Shown one piece after another: positions 14,301 through 26,372 of a stretch of DNA of 64,000 nucleotides. Origin of the DNA: Mycolicibacterium septicum DSM 44393 (GTDB taxonomy: Bacteria; Actinomycetota; Actinomycetes; Mycobacteriales; Mycobacteriaceae); NCBI RefSeq assembly GCF_000455325.1, contig NZ_HG322952.1:1063702-1127701 (forward strand), given 5' to 3'. The notes under the pieces are model-generated. The model made no database searches, was not told where the DNA came from, and worked only from the letters and a program-made list of their open reading frames with translations. The stretch's first letter is position 1; each line of letters starts with the position of its first letter. The translations under genes and the position numbers were made by a program.

Positions 14301-17300
14301 AGTCGGTGCATCGAACAGTGTGCGCACCACGAGTCCGACTTCCAAGGTCGTGTTGATCGCAGAGACCACCCGCATCGCCGTGATGCTGTCGCCGCCCAGA
14401 TCGAAGAAGGAGTCGTCGACCCCGACGCGTTGCAGCCCGAGTACCTGGGCATAGATACCTGCCAAGATTTCTTCGGTGGCAGTACTGGGCGCCCGATACC
14501 GGTCGCCGATGTACTCCGGTACCGGCAGGGCCCGCTTGTCGAGCTTGCCGTTGACGGTCAACGGCAACGCGTCGATGACGACGACCGCGGCGGGCACCAT
14601 GTAGGCCGGCAACCGGTCGGCCAGCGCAGTCCGTACCTCCGCAGGGTCGGCGGTGCCGGTGATGTAACCGACCAGGCGCTTGTCGCCGGGATGGTCCTCC
14701 CTGGTGATCACCACGGCCTGCTGCACACCATCCAAGTCGGCCAAAGCTGTTTGGACTTCACCCAATTCGATGCGGTAGCCACGGATCTTGACCTGCTCAT
14801 CAGCGCGCCCCGCATACCGCAACTGCCCATCGGCGCCCCACGAGACCAAATCTCCGGTGCGATACATGCGGGCCCCCGGTGCCACGAACGGGCACGGCAC
14901 AAAGCGTGACCCCGTCAATCCGGCGCGGCCCAGATACCCGGCACTCACCCCGCGGCCGGCCACATACAACTCACCCACCACACCGGGCGGCACCGGACGC
15001 AGCCACCGATCCAGGACGAACAACGCCGCACCCGGCACCGGCACACCGATCGGGACACTGTTCGAGCCAGGAACCAATGGCGCGCTGATCGTGGCGTACA
15101 CCGTCGTCTCAGTCGGACCGTAGCCGTTGATCATCACCCGACCGGGGGACCAATGGTCCACCACCTCGGCAGGGCACGGCTCAGCGGCGACCATCAACGC
15201 TGCCGACTCCAGCCCCTCCGCAGCCAACATCCCCACTGCCGAAGGGGTCTGGCTCAAGACGGTGACGTGCTCGCTGACCAGAAGCGCGTGTAGGTCTTCT
15301 GGTGAACGTGTGACGTGTTCGGGCACCACCACCAGGCGCCCACCGTGCAGCAGGGCGCCCCAGATCTCCCAGACCGAATAGTCGAACGCCAACGACGAGC
15401 ATTGAGCCCACACCTGCTGCGGACCCATCTCGATACCCACGTCCATACCGTCGAAAAGACGGGTCACGTTCTGATGGGTGACCGCAACACCTTTCGGCAC
15501 ACCCGTCGTCCCCGACGTGTAGATGATGTGCGCCAAATCATCGGCTGCAGGACCCACCGCCAATGGAGTTCCCGGCTGAGCATCGATACGGGGATCGTCA
15601 ATCTCGACCACCGGCACGTCACGTCCGCGAAGCCGCTCCGCCAACTCGGCCGTGGCGATCACCGCCACGGGCTCCGCATCGGTGATCATGAACTCGACGC
15701 GCGCGTCAGGCACCGCCGGATCGATCGGCAGATACGCCGCCCCCGACTTCAGCACACCCAAGATCGCGACGATCGCATCAAGCGACCGGCCGGTCAACAA
15801 ACCCACTGACCTACCCGGACCCGCACCCTCACTGACCAACAAGCGCGCCAACCGATTCGACGCCTCGTCCAATTCCCGATAGGACATCGAACGGCGATCG
15901 AAACAGACAGCCACCGTGTCCGGAGCCTGCGCCACCTGTGCCGCGAACAGCGCCGGAATCGAGGACTCCACCACCGGCCGGCCCAGGACTCCCCGATGAC
16001 CGACCTCATCCAGTCGCGCACGATCGGCGGCATCGAGCACATCCACCGACGACAACGACCCATCTGGATCAGCGACCATCGCCACCAACACCCGCACCAA
16101 CCGGTCGATCAGTGTCTCGATGCCGGCCGCGTCGAAAACATCGGTGCGGAACTCCACCATTCCCGAGATGCCGGCCGGCGTACCGGTGTCGCTGAATCGT
16201 TCGGCCAGTGAGAACACCAAATCCATACGAGCGGAATGGGTTCCCGCCTCCAACGGGGTTACCTGGACGTCGCCCAGCGCCAGTCCGGCGGCAGGATCAC
16301 TGTGCTGCCATGGCAGGTTTTGCCAGGTCAGCATCACCTGTACGAGCGGGTGATGGGTCAGGCTGCGGGTCGGATTGAGCCGATCCACCAAGATCTCGAA
16401 GGGCACGTCCTGATGTTCGAAGGCCCCCAGGCTGCGCCGGCGCACCTGCGCCAGCAACTCGGAAACCGTGGGGTCGCCGGACAGGTCCACCCGCAGCACC
16501 AGAGTGTTGACGAAGAATCCCACCAGATTGTCCAGCGCGGGCTCACCGCGGCCGGCGGATGCGATGCCCACGGCCACATCGGTGCTGGCGCTCAACTGGC
16601 CGAGAAGTGCCGCCAACGCGGTTTGCACCACCATGAAGCTGGTCGCATTGTGCTGACGGGCTACCCGGGCAATCTGCTGCTGCAGTTCGGCCGGCCATTC
16701 CACCGCGACGCTCGAACCCTGGTAGTCGGCCACCGGCGGGTAGGGACGATCGGTCGGCAACTCCAACTGCTCCGGCAGACCGGCGAGCGCATCCTTCCAA
16801 TAGGCCAATTGGCCGGAGATCACGCTGTCGGGATCAGCGACCGAGCCCATCCAATCCTGCTGCCACAATGTGTAATCGGCGTACTGCACCGGCAACGGCT
16901 CCCACTCAGGGGCCTGCCCGGCACTCCGGCTGGCGTACGCCGCTCCCAGATCCGCCACCAGCGGGGTGACCGACCAACCGTCTGCAGCGATGTGATGCAC
17001 CACAGCTGCGAGCACATGCTCGTCCGTGTCGACCCGGAAGAGCGTTGCCTTGATCGGGATCTCGCGCGACAGGTCAAAGCTGTGGCGCGCTGTCTCACTG
17101 ATGGCCTCGTCGAGCCGGCTTACCGACCATCCTCCGGCATCGACCACCTGCCAACCCAAGTCAGCCATCTCGACGTCCACGACCAGTTGGTGGGGTACCC
17201 CGTCGACCGATCCGAAGATTGTGCGCAGACTCTCCTGCCGGGCCACGACATCCGCCAGCGCGGCCCCCAACGCATCTGCGTCCAGGCGTCCCCGCAGCCG

Positions 17301-20300
17301 CAATGCGACGGCCATGTTGTAGATCGGCGACGGCCCCTGCAACTGCTCCAGGAACCACAACCGTTGCTGGGCATAGGACAGCGGCACAGATTCGGGACGG
17401 TGGCGCGCCGTCAGCGGTGGGCGGGCTATGCCGTCCTGATGCCGGTCCAGATAATCGGCAAGTCCTCCGACAGTGGGTGCGTCGAACAGATACCGCACCG
17501 GCACGTCCCTGCCGAGTGCCGACTGCAGCCTGGCGCTCACCCGGATGGCGATCAGCGAGTCACCGCCCAGTGCGAAGAAGTCGTCATCGAGGCCGGCTCT
17601 GCCGAGCCCCAGCACCTCGGTGAACACCTCGGCAACGATCTTTTCGGTGTCGTTCTGCGGGGACCGGAAGGAGGTGGCGGCAAACGTCGGTTCCGGCAGC
17701 GCTTTTCGGTCGATCTTGCCCGAGGAGGTCAAGGGGAACTCCTCGAGCACCATGATCTGTGTCGGCACCATGTACTCGGGCAGTTGCTCGGCCAACCACT
17801 GGCGCACCTCGCTCACCTTGGCGTTGGTGTGTGGGTCGTTGGCGTACCCGCCGTGCAGACGCGAGTCGGTGGTGGGTTGGTAGAGATCGGTGAGCGGCGG
17901 CATCGCCCCGCCGTCGGCGGCCGAGATGAAGGCGGCGTCCAGCGTGCCGGGCTGTGCGCCCCATGTGACCGCGACGTGGTACCCGGCGGCCTCGCCGAGT
18001 CCATACAAGAGTTCAGGCGTGACGGCATCTTCGGAGGCGGCAACAGAGTCGGCATGGTCGAGGGCCTCGGCGAGCGGGAGACCGGCAGCCAGGGCCTGTT
18101 CGGTGACCACATCGGCGACCACACCCGCTCGCGGAATCGCACTGACCCGCACCGTCTGTGGGCGCTGCGCCGTCAACTCGGCGTGTAGCCCACTCAGGCC
18201 GGCGCAGTCGGTCCAGGCCCAGTTCGGTGCACCGGCCAGCGAGCACACCTGGGTCGGAGACTTGTGGACGATGACGTCGTAGCGGTACCGGGTCAGCTCA
18301 TTGTCGGCCTCGCCGCGCTTGACCAAGACCCCGATACCCCCCACCGCCGGGTGGTCAGCCGCCCAGCTGGTGAAGAACTCTGGGGATAGCAGCAATTCGT
18401 GCTCACCCACGGTCGCACGTTGAATCCGTTGGCGGACCTCGTCGGTATCGGTCCCGGCGCGACTGCGCGCCAGCGCGATCCCGGTCTGGAACGCACCCTG
18501 CAGGCTGTGATTGCGCACATCGCCGACGAACAATGCCCCGCCCGGACCCAGCAGCTCCATTGCCTTGTCGATGACCTCGGCCAGATACCCCGCGCTGGGG
18601 AAATACTGGATCACCGAGTTGATCACCACCACGTCGAACTGGCCTTCCGGCAGTCCTTCGGTGACATGCGCCGGTCGGGTCAGCAGATGAACCCGTTCTC
18701 CCCACGGCTGCCCGGCGACTGCTGCCTGCAGCTTCCGGATGGTCGGCGCGGAAAAGTCTGTCCCCCAGTACTCCACGCATTCCGGCGCGACCTGTGAGAG
18801 AACGAGGCCCGAACCTACACCGATCTCCAACACCCGCTGCGGCTTCAGAGCCAGGATGCGGTCGACTGCACCCGAGCGCCACTCCCGCATCTCATCCAGC
18901 GGAATCGGCTCGTCGGTGTAGCTGCTGTTCCAACCGCGGAAGTCGCTACCGAACTCCGCCACCTGCATGTCGGCGTCGTACAGCTCGTCGTAGATGTCCT
19001 GCCACTGATCGACGACTTCGGCGTCGTGGTCGGCGGTGCTGGTCTGTTCGAGAGCGATGTAGCCGACCAGATGATCGACACCGGTGCTGCCTCGATGAAC
19101 AGCCGCGGCCGCACGCGTGACCTGGGGGCAGGCCAGCAGGGTGTTCTCGATCTCGCCGAGTTCCAGGCGCTGCCCGCGCAGCTTGATCTGCGCATCGGCG
19201 CGACCCAGATACTCCAGACTCCCTGCCGGGGTCCAGCGCACCAGGTCACCCGTGCGGTACAGCCGCGACCCCGGAGCGCCAAAAGGATTGGCCACGAACC
19301 GGTCCGCCGTCAACTCCGGTCGGCCCACATAGCCGCGGGCCAGCACCGGACCGGCCACGTACAGCTCGCCCACCACCCCAACCGGGGCCGGGTTCAGCCT
19401 CCCATCCAGCACCAGCACACACGTCCCCGGAACCGGGGCACCGATCCGGACGGGCTGTCCGGCCGACAGCGCACTCCATGTGGCCCAGATGGTGACCTCG
19501 GTCGGGCCATAGGCATTGAACATCCGCCGCCCCGGCGCCCAGGCCGCCACCAACTCCGCCGGGCACGCCTCACCACCGGTGACCAATGTGCTCAGTCCGT
19601 CGACCCGCGCCGGATCCAGCGTCGCCAGTACCGTCGGAGTGATCAACGCGGCACTGACGTTCTGGCCGGACAGGATCTCGGTCAACGCCTCGCCGGCATA
19701 GGCGTCCGGTGGGGCCACCACCAACGCCGCACCTGAGGCCACTGCCCACAACCACTCGAACACCGAGGCATCGAAGGTCGGCGCGGCCACCATCAACACC
19801 CGCGCACCAGCACCCACCCCGAACAACTCACGATGCGCCGCAGCCACACCCAACACACCGGCATGACTGATCGCCACACCCTTCGGCGTGCCCGTGGAAC
19901 CCGACGTGAAAATCACATACGCCGCATCATCAAGACTCAACGGCGCCAACCGATCCGCGTCGGTGACAGGATCCGCACTGTGGTCGGACAGGTCCACCAG
20001 ATCGAGCGGGATCACGAGTCGACCGCCGGTGCCCTCGACCAGATCGACACCGCACGTCAGTACGCACACCGCCTCGGCGGCGTCCAGCACCGTCGCGATC
20101 CGCTCGGCCGGGTGTCCCGGATCGACGGGCACGTACACACCGCCTGCCTTCAGCACGGCCCACCAGGCGATCACCAGCTCAGCGGACCGGCCCATCGCCA
20201 CGCCGACCGCGCGCTCCGGACCCACTCCGGCTTCCACCAACGCGCGTGCCAGTCGATTGGATGCCTCGTCCAACTCGCGGTACGACAGCTCTCTGGACCC

Positions 20301-23300
20301 GTCCACCACCGCCGGGGCATCCGGATCTGCGGCCACCGCCGCCGCCAGCAGCTGTGGTACCAACCCCATGGGCGCGCCGACCTCGGCTCCAGACCATTTG
20401 TGCAGCAGCAATTCCTGCTCGTCATGATCGAGCAGGCCCACCTCGCCGACCACCACCGACGGATCAGCCACCACGACCTCGACCACCCGGCCGAACCAAC
20501 TCACCAACCGCTCGATGCTGGAGCGGTCGTACAGGTCGGTGGCGTAGGCGACCGTGCCTGCGGCCATCAGCGCGCCACGCCCTTCGGCCGGCACTGCCTT
20601 CATGTCGAAGAGCGCACTGGCATCGCCGCTCGGTATCTCTCGGAGATCGAATTCCAGGTCGAATCGGGCGGTGCGAATGTCTGCCGCCAGCGGCTCGACG
20701 TCGAGTTCGTCGAGTTCGATCTCGGGGCGGACATTGTTCTGGAATGCCAGCACCACCTGGAACAGCGGATGATGAGAAGTGGAGCGGGTCGGGTTGAGCC
20801 TCTCGACGAGTAGTTCGAATGGCACGTCCTGGTTGGCGTAGGCATCGAGCGCCTTTTGTCGAACCCGCTCCAGCAACTCACTGAACGGCAGTGCGGGGTC
20901 GACTCCTACCCGCAGCACCCAGGAGTTGACGAAGAACCCGACCAGCTCGTCGAGGGCCTGGTCCGTGCGACCCGCGATCGGGGTTCCCAGCGCGATGTCT
21001 TCGCCGACCCCGGCGCGGTGCAAAGCCACCGCCATCACGGCCTGCAAGACCATCGACGCCGTGGCGTTGTGTTCCGCGGCAACCGCCTTGATTCCCGCCC
21101 ATGACTCCGGATCGATACGCAGATCGACCGCATCGCCGCGATAACTCGGCACCGGTGGCCGGGGACGATCCCCCGGCAACGACGACACCTCGGGAAGGTC
21201 CGCCAGCTCTCGCCGCCAGTAAGCCAGCTGGCGGGCGATCACACTGTCGGCGTCAAACTCTGAACCCAGCCAGTCCTGTTGCCACAGGGTGTAATCGGCG
21301 TACTGCACGGGCAACGGCACCCAGTCGGGGGCCTGACCCTGCACCCGCGCCCGGTACGCGTCGCCCACGTCACGGGCCATCGGCGCCATCGACCATCCGT
21401 CGAAGGCGATGTGGTGCAGCACGATTCCGAGGACGTACCGGTCAAGCCCTACCTCATAGATCTCCGCCCGGAACGGGATCTCAGCCGACAGGTCAAAACG
21501 ATACTCGGCCAACGAAATCAGCTCGTCGACCACATCGGCATCCTGGAGCTGCACCACCACGGGCCCTCCGCGCCGCCAGAGACCCGGCTGCGCGGGAACT
21601 ACCTGCTGCAAGGGCACACCCTGGACATCGGGAAACACCGTCCGCAGAGATTCGTGGCGGGCGATCACATCGTCGAGCGCGGATCCCAGAGCCTCGGCAT
21701 CCAGCGCACCGTCGATGCGGAAAGCCATCGGCATGTTGTAAGTCGCGGCGCCATCTTCGAATCGGTTGAGGAACCACATCCGGTTCTGCGCATACGACAG
21801 CGGCACTACCGCAGGACGCTCGCCTGCGGTCAGTGGCGCACGTCTGTCAGATCCCTCACCAAGCCGCGGAGCCAACTGCGCGACGGTCGGTGCATCGAAC
21901 AGTGTGCGCACCGACAGCCCGGCATCCAAGGTCGTGTTGACCGCGGAGACCACCCGCATCGCCATGATGCTGTCCCCACCGAGATCGAAGAAGGAGTCAT
22001 CGACCCCGACCCGTTCCAGTCCGAGTACCTGGGCGTAGATGCCGGCCAAGACTTCTTCGGCCGCGGTGCCCGGTGCCCGGTACCGGTCGCCGGTGTATTC
22101 CGGTGCGGGCAGCGCACGCTTGTCGAGCTTGCCGTTGACAGTCAGCGGCAACGCGTCGAGGACGACGACCGCCGCGGGCACCATGTAGGCCGGCAACCGC
22201 TCGGCCAGGGCAGTCCGTACTTCTGCCGGGTCGCCGGTGCCGGTGATGTAACCGACCAGGCGCTTGTCACCCGGGCGATCCTCCCGAGCGATCACCACCG
22301 CCTGCTGCACACCATCGAGATCAGCCAAAGCTGTTTGGACTTCACCCAATTCGATGCGGTAGCCGCGGATCTTGACCTGCTCATCAGCGCGCCCCGCATA
22401 CCGCAACTGCCCATCCGGGCCCCACCACACCAGGTCCCCGGTGCGATACATGCGGGCCCCTGGTGCCCCGAACGGGCACGGTACAAACCTCGACGCCGTC
22501 AACCCGGCGCGGCGCAGATATCCCGCGCTCACCCCGCGGCCGGCCACATACAACTCGCCCACCACACCGGGCGGCACCGGGCGTAGCCACCGATCCAAGA
22601 CGAACAACGCCGCGCCCGGCACCGGCACTCCGATCGGGACGGTACCCGAACCAGGCTGCAGGGGCCGGCTGATCGTGGCGTACACCGTCGTCTCGGTCGG
22701 ACCGTAACCGTTGATCATCACCCGGCCCGGCGCCCAACGATCCACCACATCCGATGGACATGCCTCAGCCGCCACCATCAACGCCGACACCGAGTCCAGA
22801 ACTGCGGGGTCCAAAACCCCTACCGCAGACGGTGTCTGACTCAACACCGTCACCCGCTCCTGGACAAGCAAGGCCTGCAACTCCTGAGGCGACCGCGTCA
22901 CTGACTCGGGCACTACGACCAGACGCCCGCCGAACAACAGAGCGCCCCAGATCTCCCACACCGAATAGTCGAACGCCAACGACGAACACTGCGTCCACAC
23001 CTGTTGGGGACCCATCTCGATACCCACGTCCATACCATCGAAAAGACGGGTCACGTTCTGATGGGTAACCGCAACACCTTTCGGCACACCCGTCGTTCCC
23101 GACGTATAGATGATGTGCGCGACATCGTCCGGCGCAGGAAGTGCCAGCGCGGTACTCGGTTGAGAATCGATGCGGGGATCGCTGACTTCGATCACCGGCA
23201 CGCCGTACCCGTGGAGCCGACCTGCCAGAGCACCCGTGGTCAGCACAGCCGCCGGCCCCGCATCGGTGAGCATGAACTCGACGCGCGCATCCGGCACCGC

Positions 23301-24920
23301 CGGATCGATCGGCAGATACGCCGCCCCCGACTTCAACACACCCAGTATCGCGACAACCGCATCAGCCGAACGGCCCGCCAGCAACCCCACACACGCGCCC
23401 GGACCCGCGCCCTCACCGATCAGCAACCGCGCCAACCGGTTCGACGCCTCATCCAGCTCGCGATATGACATCGAACGGCCATCAAACCGAACAGCCACCG
23501 CATCCGGATCCCGAACCACCTGCGCCGCAAACGCCTCCGGAATCGATACCTCAGACACCGGCTGCGCCAACACCGCCCGATGACCCACTTCATCGAGACG
23601 ACCCTGCTCACCGACCTCCAGCACGTCGACCGACGACAACAACCCGTCCGGGTCGGCCGCCATCGCCCCCAACACCCGCTCCAACCGTGCCGCGAGGTCG
23701 GGGACCTCAAAGCTGGAGAACGGCTGACCGGATCCCATGGTGCTGAGAAGCAGCTCCTCTCCCGCACTGGAGAAGATCAGACCGAACCCACCGACAACAC
23801 CCGCATTGGTCAACGACGCCGATGCCTGCACACCACCGAAGTCCAGCGTGAACGTGGACGGGAGGAAGTTCACACTCACCCGATTGGCCATCTGTCCCGC
23901 GGCGCGCGGATTGACCTTGCGCTCAAGGGCATGCACCGGGAATCGTTGATGTTGGACGGCTTCTTGTATGCGAGTCTCGACATGACCGATGAACTCGGAA
24001 ATCGACGATGCCGGCGATGCCTTCAACACCAGGGGCACGACTCCCGCAACCATCCCGGGAAGCGTCCGGGCCTCGGGACGCACGCGACGACTGACGGGGA
24101 AGTCGAGCACGACATCTGGGCCATCGGCACACCATCCGTGTACGAGAAGTGCACACGCCGCGGTGACGACCGATGAGCGGGGAACGTTCAGCGAGTGGGC
24201 CAACTTGTCAACACTGCGGAGCAGATCAGAGTCCAATTGCACTGCGGCCGAGGGCCAATTGCCGTCTTGGATGTCGGTAGCGTCGGCAGAAGCGTATTGC
24301 CGATCGCTTTCCGGAGGCAGATGCCCATGCCAATAGGCCTGGTCATCGAGATAGTCGCCAGATGCTTCGTAGTCAGACTCACCGTCGATCAGATCCGACA
24401 GCGAGCCGAAGATCGCCCCTGGGATCGGCGCGCCGGTGAGAACTGCCGAGTAGACCGAGGCGAGCCGGGCTCCGATGAGTGCGATACCCGTTCCGTCCAC
24501 AACTATGTGGTGGCAGCACGCCAGCAGGAAATGCTCGTCGGCACCGGTCTTGAAGAGTGCGCATTTGAACAGCGGTCCTGCCAGAGGCAGGGGCGTGCGC
24601 TGGATCGCCGCCGCCATGTCCCGGGCTTCCTGCTCAGGATCGGCCGCGCCGGTCAGGTCATGGAATGCCAGCTCAACCTTCGGGTAGTCGACCGGCTGCT
24701 GGAAAACCTGCCCGTCTACCTCGAAGAACGTGGCCCGTATAGGCTCGGCCTCCCGGACCACACGGTAGATCGCCCACTCAAGGGCGTCGCGATCCACCGC
24801 ACCTGCGATCTTCACGAACAAACCGAGTTGCCACTCCGAACCGGAGCTGGCGACGTCTTGCGCAAGCCAAATGTCTAGCTGCGCACGTGTTACCGGCAGC
24901 GCCTGTTCACCATGCTGCAT
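5361..24920 (-). CDS. Giant nonribosomal peptide synthetase (6519 aa, five complete modules plus a terminal C domain)
   Basis: Reading N to C, the domain order is: starter-type C (HHIVVDG at 137-143), A1, T1 (Ser984); C2, A2 with an inserted N-methyltransferase (SAM motif VLEIGVGSG near 2029), T2 (Ser2455); C3, A3, T3 (Ser3512); C4, A4, T4 (Ser4566); C5, A5 with N-methyltransferase (SAM motif near 5591), T5 (Ser6017); then a lone C6 (about 6050-6519). The methyltransferases sit inside the C-terminal part of A2 and A5, the usual place for N-methylating modules. My hand-read specificity codes are: A1 and A3 DYWSMAGVYK, A2 and A5 DAFTVGAIWK, A4 DFWSLGAIYK. I cannot assign residues from these with confidence. 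No epimerase or thioesterase domain is present. The ATG follows a GGGAGAG ribosome site and lies 49 bases after mbtH. The starter C domain suggests the first residue is N-acylated (inference). Confidence 0.96.
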   Translation of the reverse strand: MQHGEQALPVTRAQLDIWLAQDVASSGSEWQLGLFVKIAGAVDRDALEWAIYRVVREAEPIRATFFEVDGQVFQQPVDYPKVELAFHDLTGAADPEQEARDMAAAIQRTPLPLAGPLFKCALFKTGADEHFLLACCHHIVVDGTGIALIGARLASVYSAVLTGAPIPGAIFGSLSDLIDGESDYEASGDYLDDQAYWHGHLPPESDRQYASADATDIQDGNWPSAAVQLDSDLLRSVDKLAHSLNVPRSSVVTAACALLVHGWCADGPDVVLDFPVSRRVRPEARTLPGMVAGVVPLVLKASPASSISEFIGHVETRIQEAVQHQRFPVHALERKVNPRAAGQMANRVSVNFLPSTFTLDFGGVQASASLTNAGVVGGFGLIFSSAGEELLLSTMGSGQPFSSFEVPDLAARLERVLGAMAADPDGLLSSVDVLEVGEQGRLDEVGHRAVLAQPVSEVSIPEAFAAQVVRDPDAVAVRFDGRSMSYRELDEASNRLARLLIGEGAGPGACVGLLAGRSADAVVAILGVLKSGAAYLPIDPAVPDARVEFMLTDAGPAAVLTTGALAGRLHGYGVPVIEVSDPRIDSQPSTALALPAPDDVAHIIYTSGTTGVPKGVAVTHQNVTRLFDGMDVGIEMGPQQVWTQCSSLAFDYSVWEIWGALLFGGRLVVVPESVTRSPQELQALLVQERVTVLSQTPSAVGVLDPAVLDSVSALMVAAEACPSDVVDRWAPGRVMINGYGPTETTVYATISRPLQPGSGTVPIGVPVPGAALFVLDRWLRPVPPGVVGELYVAGRGVSAGYLRRAGLTASRFVPCPFGAPGARMYRTGDLVWWGPDGQLRYAGRADEQVKIRGYRIELGEVQTALADLDGVQQAVVIAREDRPGDKRLVGYITGTGDPAEVRTALAERLPAYMVPAAVVVLDALPLTVNGKLDKRALPAPEYTGDRYRAPGTAAEEVLAGIYAQVLGLERVGVDDSFFDLGGDSIMAMRVVSAVNTTLDAGLSVRTLFDAPTVAQLAPRLGEGSDRRAPLTAGERPAVVPLSYAQNRMWFLNRFEDGAATYNMPMAFRIDGALDAEALGSALDDVIARHESLRTVFPDVQGVPLQQVVPAQPGLWRRGGPVVVQLQDADVVDELISLAEYRFDLSAEIPFRAEIYEVGLDRYVLGIVLHHIAFDGWSMAPMARDVGDAYRARVQGQAPDWVPLPVQYADYTLWQQDWLGSEFDADSVIARQLAYWRRELADLPEVSSLPGDRPRPPVPSYRGDAVDLRIDPESWAGIKAVAAEHNATASMVLQAVMAVALHRAGVGEDIALGTPIAGRTDQALDELVGFFVNSWVLRVGVDPALPFSELLERVRQKALDAYANQDVPFELLVERLNPTRSTSHHPLFQVVLAFQNNVRPEIELDELDVEPLAADIRTARFDLEFDLREIPSGDASALFDMKAVPAEGRGALMAAGTVAYATDLYDRSSIERLVSWFGRVVEVVVADPSVVVGEVGLLDHDEQELLLHKWSGAEVGAPMGLVPQLLAAAVAADPDAPAVVDGSRELSYRELDEASNRLARALVEAGVGPERAVGVAMGRSAELVIAWWAVLKAGGVYVPVDPGHPAERIATVLDAAEAVCVLTCGVDLVEGTGGRLVIPLDLVDLSDHSADPVTDADRLAPLSLDDAAYVIFTSGSTGTPKGVAISHAGVLGVAAAHRELFGVGAGARVLMVAAPTFDASVFEWLWAVASGAALVVAPPDAYAGEALTEILSGQNVSAALITPTVLATLDPARVDGLSTLVTGGEACPAELVAAWAPGRRMFNAYGPTEVTIWATWSALSAGQPVRIGAPVPGTCVLVLDGRLNPAPVGVVGELYVAGPVLARGYVGRPELTADRFVANPFGAPGSRLYRTGDLVRWTPAGSLEYLGRADAQIKLRGQRLELGEIENTLLACPQVTRAAAAVHRGSTGVDHLVGYIALEQTSTADHDAEVVDQWQDIYDELYDADMQVAEFGSDFRGWNSSYTDEPIPLDEMREWRSGAVDRILALKPQRVLEIGVGSGLVLSQVAPECVEYWGTDFSAPTIRKLQAAVAGQPWGERVHLLTRPAHVTEGLPEGQFDVVVINSVIQYFPSAGYLAEVIDKAMELLGPGGALFVGDVRNHSLQGAFQTGIALARSRAGTDTDEVRQRIQRATVGEHELLLSPEFFTSWAADHPAVGGIGVLVKRGEADNELTRYRYDVIVHKSPTQVCSLAGAPNWAWTDCAGLSGLHAELTAQRPQTVRVSAIPRAGVVADVVTEQALAAGLPLAEALDHADSVAASEDAVTPELLYGLGEAAGYHVAVTWGAQPGTLDAAFISAADGGAMPPLTDLYQPTTDSRLHGGYANDPHTNAKVSEVRQWLAEQLPEYMVPTQIMVLEEFPLTSSGKIDRKALPEPTFAATSFRSPQNDTEKIVAEVFTEVLGLGRAGLDDDFFALGGDSLIAIRVSARLQSALGRDVPVRYLFDAPTVGGLADYLDRHQDGIARPPLTARHRPESVPLSYAQQRLWFLEQLQGPSPIYNMAVALRLRGRLDADALGAALADVVARQESLRTIFGSVDGVPHQLVVDVEMADLGWQVVDAGGWSVSRLDEAISETARHSFDLSREIPIKATLFRVDTDEHVLAAVVHHIAADGWSVTPLVADLGAAYASRSAGQAPEWEPLPVQYADYTLWQQDWMGSVADPDSVISGQLAYWKDALAGLPEQLELPTDRPYPPVADYQGSSVAVEWPAELQQQIARVARQHNATSFMVVQTALAALLGQLSASTDVAVGIASAGRGEPALDNLVGFFVNTLVLRVDLSGDPTVSELLAQVRRRSLGAFEHQDVPFEILVDRLNPTRSLTHHPLVQVMLTWQNLPWQHSDPAAGLALGDVQVTPLEAGTHSARMDLVFSLAERFSDTGTPAGISGMVEFRTDVFDAAGIETLIDRLVRVLVAMVADPDGSLSSVDVLDAADRARLDEVGHRGVLGRPVVESSIPALFAAQVAQAPDTVAVCFDRRSMSYRELDEASNRLARLLVSEGAGPGRSVGLLTGRSLDAIVAILGVLKSGAAYLPIDPAVPDARVEFMITDAEPVAVIATAELAERLRGRDVPVVEIDDPRIDAQPGTPLAVGPAADDLAHIIYTSGTTGVPKGVAVTHQNVTRLFDGMDVGIEMGPQQVWAQCSSLAFDYSVWEIWGALLHGGRLVVVPEHVTRSPEDLHALLVSEHVTVLSQTPSAVGMLAAEGLESAALMVAAEPCPAEVVDHWSPGRVMINGYGPTETTVYATISAPLVPGSNSVPIGVPVPGAALFVLDRWLRPVPPGVVGELYVAGRGVSAGYLGRAGLTGSRFVPCPFVAPGARMYRTGDLVSWGADGQLRYAGRADEQVKIRGYRIELGEVQTALADLDGVQQAVVITREDHPGDKRLVGYITGTADPAEVRTALADRLPAYMVPAAVVVIDALPLTVNGKLDKRALPVPEYIGDRYRAPSTATEEILAGIYAQVLGLQRVGVDDSFFDLGGDSITAMRVVSAINTTLEVGLVVRTLFDAPTVAQLAPRLSEGSDRRAPLTAGERPAVVPLSYAQNRMWFLEQLQGPSPIYNMPVALRLTGGLDAGALGAGLADVIARQESLRTLFVAVEGVPRQVVVPAEQADFGWQVIDASGWSGERLEEAVGDAVRHCFDLATEIPLRATLFRVAEDEHVLVAVVHHIAADGWSVTPFVADLGKAYASRCVGQAPEWAPLPVQYVDYTLWQQDWLGDEADPGSVIAEQVAYWEQALDGLPERLELPTDRPYPPVADYRGSSVAVEWPPELQQQIARVAREHNVTGFMVVQAALATLLSRHSASSDVAVGFPIAGRGESALNELVGFFVNTLVLRVDLAGDPTIAALFEQVRQQALGAYEHQDVPFEVLVDRLNPTRSLTHHPLIQVMLAWQNFAGDPATDVALGDIRITPLSAETNTARMDLAFSLSEQWTPDGAPAGISGAVEFRTDVFDADTIRTLTERLQRVLVAMTIDTTRRLSTVDVLDESEHLRLDEIGNRVVLGRPETEISIPVLFSQQVARTPDSVAITAEGCSLTYRQLDDISNQLAHALVDQGAGPGDVVALALERSPHAVVAMLAVLKAGAAYLAIDPAVPDERIQFMAADAEPVVALTSAGFAERLRGCAVPILDIGDPRMAAYPATPLPSPAPDDIAYLIYTSGTTGTPKGVAITHRNLAHVAASMPASLPAEQVWTQCHSYAFDFSVWEIWAALLSGGRLVVVPEAVTVSPTDFHALLVAEEVNVLTQTPSAVAALSPEGLDSVALLLGGEDCPTELVDRWAPGRVMINAYGPTEATIYASMSAPLTPAGSDGPSAVPIGAPVPTAALFVLDDRMRPVPPGVVGELYVAGRGVACGYARRPALTGSRFVACPFGGAGTRMYRTGDLVSWGADGQLRYLGRADEQVKIRGYRIELGEVRAALSEMAGVDQTVVIAREDRPGDKRLVAYITGTADPSQVRAELAQRLPNYMIPAAVVMLEALPLTVSGKLDTRALPAPEYQDAAVYRAPSSPTEEILAGIYAQVLGLERVGVDDSFFDLGGDSLLAMRVIAAINTSLDSGLAVRTLFDAPTVAQLAPRIGENSNSRKPLVAGERPAVVPLSYAQSRLWFLNRFEGGVATYNMPTAFRINGELDVEALDKALDDVIARHESLRTVFPDIDGEGYQKVLPAEPGLWRRGGPALLSLAEADVADELIALAKYRFDLSAEIPVRAQIYEVGPNQYLLAMVLHHIVFDGWSMAPMVRDVGVAYASRCAGQAPEWVPLPVQYADYTLWQQDWLGSESDPDSVIAAQMAYWRQELADLPEVVSLPADRPRPPVPSYRGEGVPIRIDPELWSGVKAVAAAHNATVSMVLQAAMAVVLHRAGVGEDVALGTPIAGRTDAALDELVGFFVNTWVLRVSVSSGLQFSDVVAQVRQKALDAYGNQDVPFERLVERINPTRSTSHHPLFQIAMVFQNNVRPEVALEGASVEALVADTHTAKWDLDIDLRDVPGEGAAGTVTYATDLFDRSSIERLVGWFGRVLEAVVSDPSAVVGEVTLLDGDEQDLVSYEWSGAGVGAPVGLAPELLTAAVTADPDAVAIIDGSRQLSYRELDEASNQLARVLIGAGVGPERAVGVAMGRSADLVIAWWAVLKAGGVYVPVDRTHPAERIATVLDAAEAVCVLARGSDAVEGSGTRPVMDVVSLDLSASSAEPVTDADRLAPLSVDGAAYVIFTSGSTGVPKGVAISHAGVLGVAAAHRDLFGVGAGARVLMVAAPTFDASVFEWLWAVSSGAALVVAPPDSYAGDALTAVIEDQKVEAALITPTVVATLDRSRLPELKTLVTGGEACPAELVAAWAPGRRMFNAYGPTEVTIWATWSALSAGQPVRIGAPVPGTCALVLDARLNPAPVGVVGELYLAGPVLARGYVGRPDLTADRFVANPFGAPGTRLYRTGDLVRWTTEGNLEYFGRADAQVKLRGQRLELGEIENTLLACPQVNRAAAAVYHHEAADHLVAYVALERASSADHDAEVVDQWQHVYDELYDADLEAVEFGSDFRGWNSSYTGDPIPLDQMREWRAGAVNRILALRPQRVLELGVGSGLVLSQIAPESVEYWGTDFSAPTIRKLESSVAGQPWGDRVRLRVQPADVADGLPAGYFDTVIVNSVIQYFPNSAYLAEVMDNAVELLAPGGTLFIGDVRNHSLQGAFQTGIALARSGEGADSDEIRQRVQRAILGEPELLLAPEFFTSWAAGHPSVGGIGIQVKRGEADNELTRYRYDVIIHKSAGRVHSLADAPVWEWADCAGLSGLHAELAAQRPAQVRVSGIPRAGVFADVIVERALADGHSSADALAEAEIAANPANTVTPERLYQLGESAGYQVAVTWGAQPGTVDAVFLAATGEGETQVLTDLYQPPADSHKRSAYANDPDTNSKVSEVRQWLGARLPEYMVPSQIVVLEEFPLTSSGKIDRRALPEPVFAAATFRSPQTPSEKTVAEVFAEVLGLDRVGLDDDFFALGGDSLIAIRVSARLQLALGKDVPVRYLFDTPTVGRLAASLDRQQDEAVRPPLQTMLRPQNVPLSYAQQRLWFFDQLNGPSPVYNLAVGLRFSGELDSVALGQALVDVVGRHESLRTLFTLADGMPQQSVVPAESARTCWEVVDAVGWPEDRLAEAAGEVARHPFDLSTELPLRATLFRVAENEHVLVAVVHHIAADGWSVTPLVADLGSAYAARSAGRPPEWLPLPVQYVDYTLWQRGYLGDLADPDSRISAQLAYWEQALEGLPERLELPTDRPYPPVADYRGASLMVEWPAELQQRIARVAREQNATSFMVVQAGLALLLSKLSASSDVAVGISTAGRNDPALDNLVGFFVNTVVLRVDFAGDPTIGELLEQVRQRGLAAFEHQDVPFEVVVDRLNPTRSLTHHPLVQVMLSWQNLAWQHSADAAGGLTLGDVRVTPLPAQTHTARTDLTLALGERWTETGEPAGIGGTVEFRTDVYDESSVVRLIDRLRKVLMAITAEVEASS
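8420..9640. repeat. Adenylation-domain repeat, copy in A5 (partner at about 19100-20300)
   Basis: The A5- and A2-coding DNA is nearly identical over long runs, for example from GACCTG at 8428 and 19120 onward. The likeness continues at protein level into the N-methyltransferase insert (about 7530-8400 and 18250-19090). The two N-methylating modules are therefore duplicates. Confidence 0.85.
14500..15540. repeat. Adenylation-domain repeat, copy in A3 (partner at about 22060-23110)
   Basis: The A3- and A1-coding stretches share long identical runs and the same hand-read specificity code. The likeness is strongest from the end of the A domain through its core, for example near 15460-15510 versus 23045-23095. 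The carrier and C regions differ more. Confidence 0.85.
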
Positions 24921-24969
24921 CGGACTCTCCCACCGCGAGATGTAATGCGAGCCCCCCCGGCCCCCTTAT

Positions 24970-25200
24970 TTACCTGTCGGACCCCTGGCTCTGCGCTAAT
25001 CGATCACGCAGGCTCTTAGGCCGGATATCCGGCCAGTTCTGCTCGATATAGTCCAGACACGCAGCGCGATCGGCTTCGCCGAACACCACCTTCCAGCCGG
25101 CCGGAACGTCCGCGAAGGTCGGCCACAGACTGTGTTGCTCCTCGTCATTGATCAAGACGAGAAAACGGCCGTTGTCGTCGTCAAACGGGTTGATGCTCAC
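24970..25200 (-). CDS. MbtH-like protein, adenylation-domain partner
   Basis: This 76-residue protein belongs to the MbtH family of small proteins that bind NRPS adenylation domains and help them fold and work. It shows the family signature: [10 protein letters not shown] near residue 18, PAGW near 33, and the tail [13 protein letters not shown]. It begins at a GTG four bases after a strong GGGGAGGA ribosome site. It is the first gene of the operon, 49 bases ahead of the giant synthetase, so it probably serves the A domains encoded behind it. The gene symbol mbtH is avoided because that name belongs to the mycobactin cluster. Confidence 0.95.
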   Translation of the reverse strand: MSINPFDDDNGRFLVLINDEEQHSLWPTFADVPAGWKVVFGEADRAACLDYIEQNWPDIRPKSLRDRLAQSQGSDR

Positions 25201-26372
25201 CTGGTCCTCCCCACCGTCGAGTTGACCAGTAAAGATCGCTCAGGAATCCGACGCACGACATCCAGCCCCGCACCTTGTCCTCACGATGTCTGTTTTTTTG
25301 GCCCACTCCAGCTATGACGTGTCTAGTTGCAGAGCGCCAGCATATCCAGATCTTCTTGACGGGGGTGCAGAAATTAGCGATCCAGGAATTATCTGTTGCT
25401 GCATCGAGGGTATTCATTCTCTCACTCGCCAGCCTGGCCGATAGCGAGCAAATGCGCTCCGCATTCGCAGCGACGATCCCGGCGGCATGTCGACTCGCGA
25501 ACTTTCGGCGACCTCGGGGATCGATTCGTCGACACTCATCCCTGAGTGAAAGCCGTCCTCAAAATTTCTTCAGCGCAATGACCTGCCGCCTCAGTTGGCG
25601 CCGGCGCCGCCCGGGGAGTGCATCGGGTGCGAGGCGTGGTCAGCACCGTACCGAGAACAGGCCCGGCCCATGGCACGGCGCCCCCGCCGATCACACACAG
25701 GCGGTTCCCAGCGGAAATACTGGATGCCCGCTGCGTATGAGATCCCTCTGATCGACAGCCAGACAGAGGGCACGGGCGGGGGCCCGCGTGATCCAGAACA
25801 GATCTGGGCCACCCCCGGGATGGACGGCGACACCATGTTCACGGCCGATATCAAGCACATGCGTGTAGTTCTATCTAGCGAAGCAGAGCCCAATCGCGCC
25901 GGCGCACCGACGAGGCCCCAGCCCCGCCTATAGGTCCTGCGCCCCGCGGAATCAGGGTTTCAGCAAAATCGGAGCGACACAGCCGTAGGGTGCGACCGGT
26001 TGCGGATCACGATCCGAACCAAGGAGCGACAGTTAGCCAGCCAATCCCTGACGATTTATCAAGATCGATTGATTTCAAAGTTTTCGATCGCAAAAGCCAG
26101 CGAATAATTGGCGTGGAATCCGCCGCATCAGAGGGGCGCCCGCTTGATCTTCAACACCGCTTCCTGCGCGGCCGACGGGCAGTTTCAAACCAGGCTCCAT
26201 TGACGCGAAAAGTGCACCCACTTGCAGAAGTAGTAAACGCCGTTATTTGACTAGTGAAACAAACTCAGGGCTTAATTGCTGGCAGCGCCATCTGACGGTG
26301 CGTTCCGATCACGCCAAACAACGCTCAAGAAGTTCGCTCGATGAGGACATCGGTCACGCTTGGCCACGCACC
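25201..26372. other. 1.17-kb stretch without a convincing gene, upstream of the synthetase operon
   Basis: The stretch lies between the MbtH-like start and the end of rqlH. It is visibly richer in A and T than its surroundings (for example near 25,555-25,580 and 26,040-26,120). The open frames here are all short (up to about 158 codons), overlap one another on both strands, and resemble nothing I recognise. It must hold the promoter of the mbtH-NRPS operon. It may also contain the remains of a decayed gene. I see no clear terminator for the upstream neighbour and no insertion-sequence ends. Confidence 0.5.

Noticed and set aside
1-24920. Assignment as the glycopeptidolipid (Mps1/Mps2) synthetase
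   Set aside because: Too many modules, two N-methyltransferase domains, and no glycosyl- or methyl-transferase or lipid genes of that pathway within the window.
5361-24920. Epimerase or thioesterase domain within the synthetase
   Set aside because: After each carrier domain comes an ordinary C domain with SYAQxRxWFL and HHxxxDG. No second HHxxxDG-type E domain or GxSxG release domain was found.
25591-25933. Short overlapping frames on both strands in the gap before mbtH
   Set aside because: No recognisable domain, no ribosome site, and both strands open equally.
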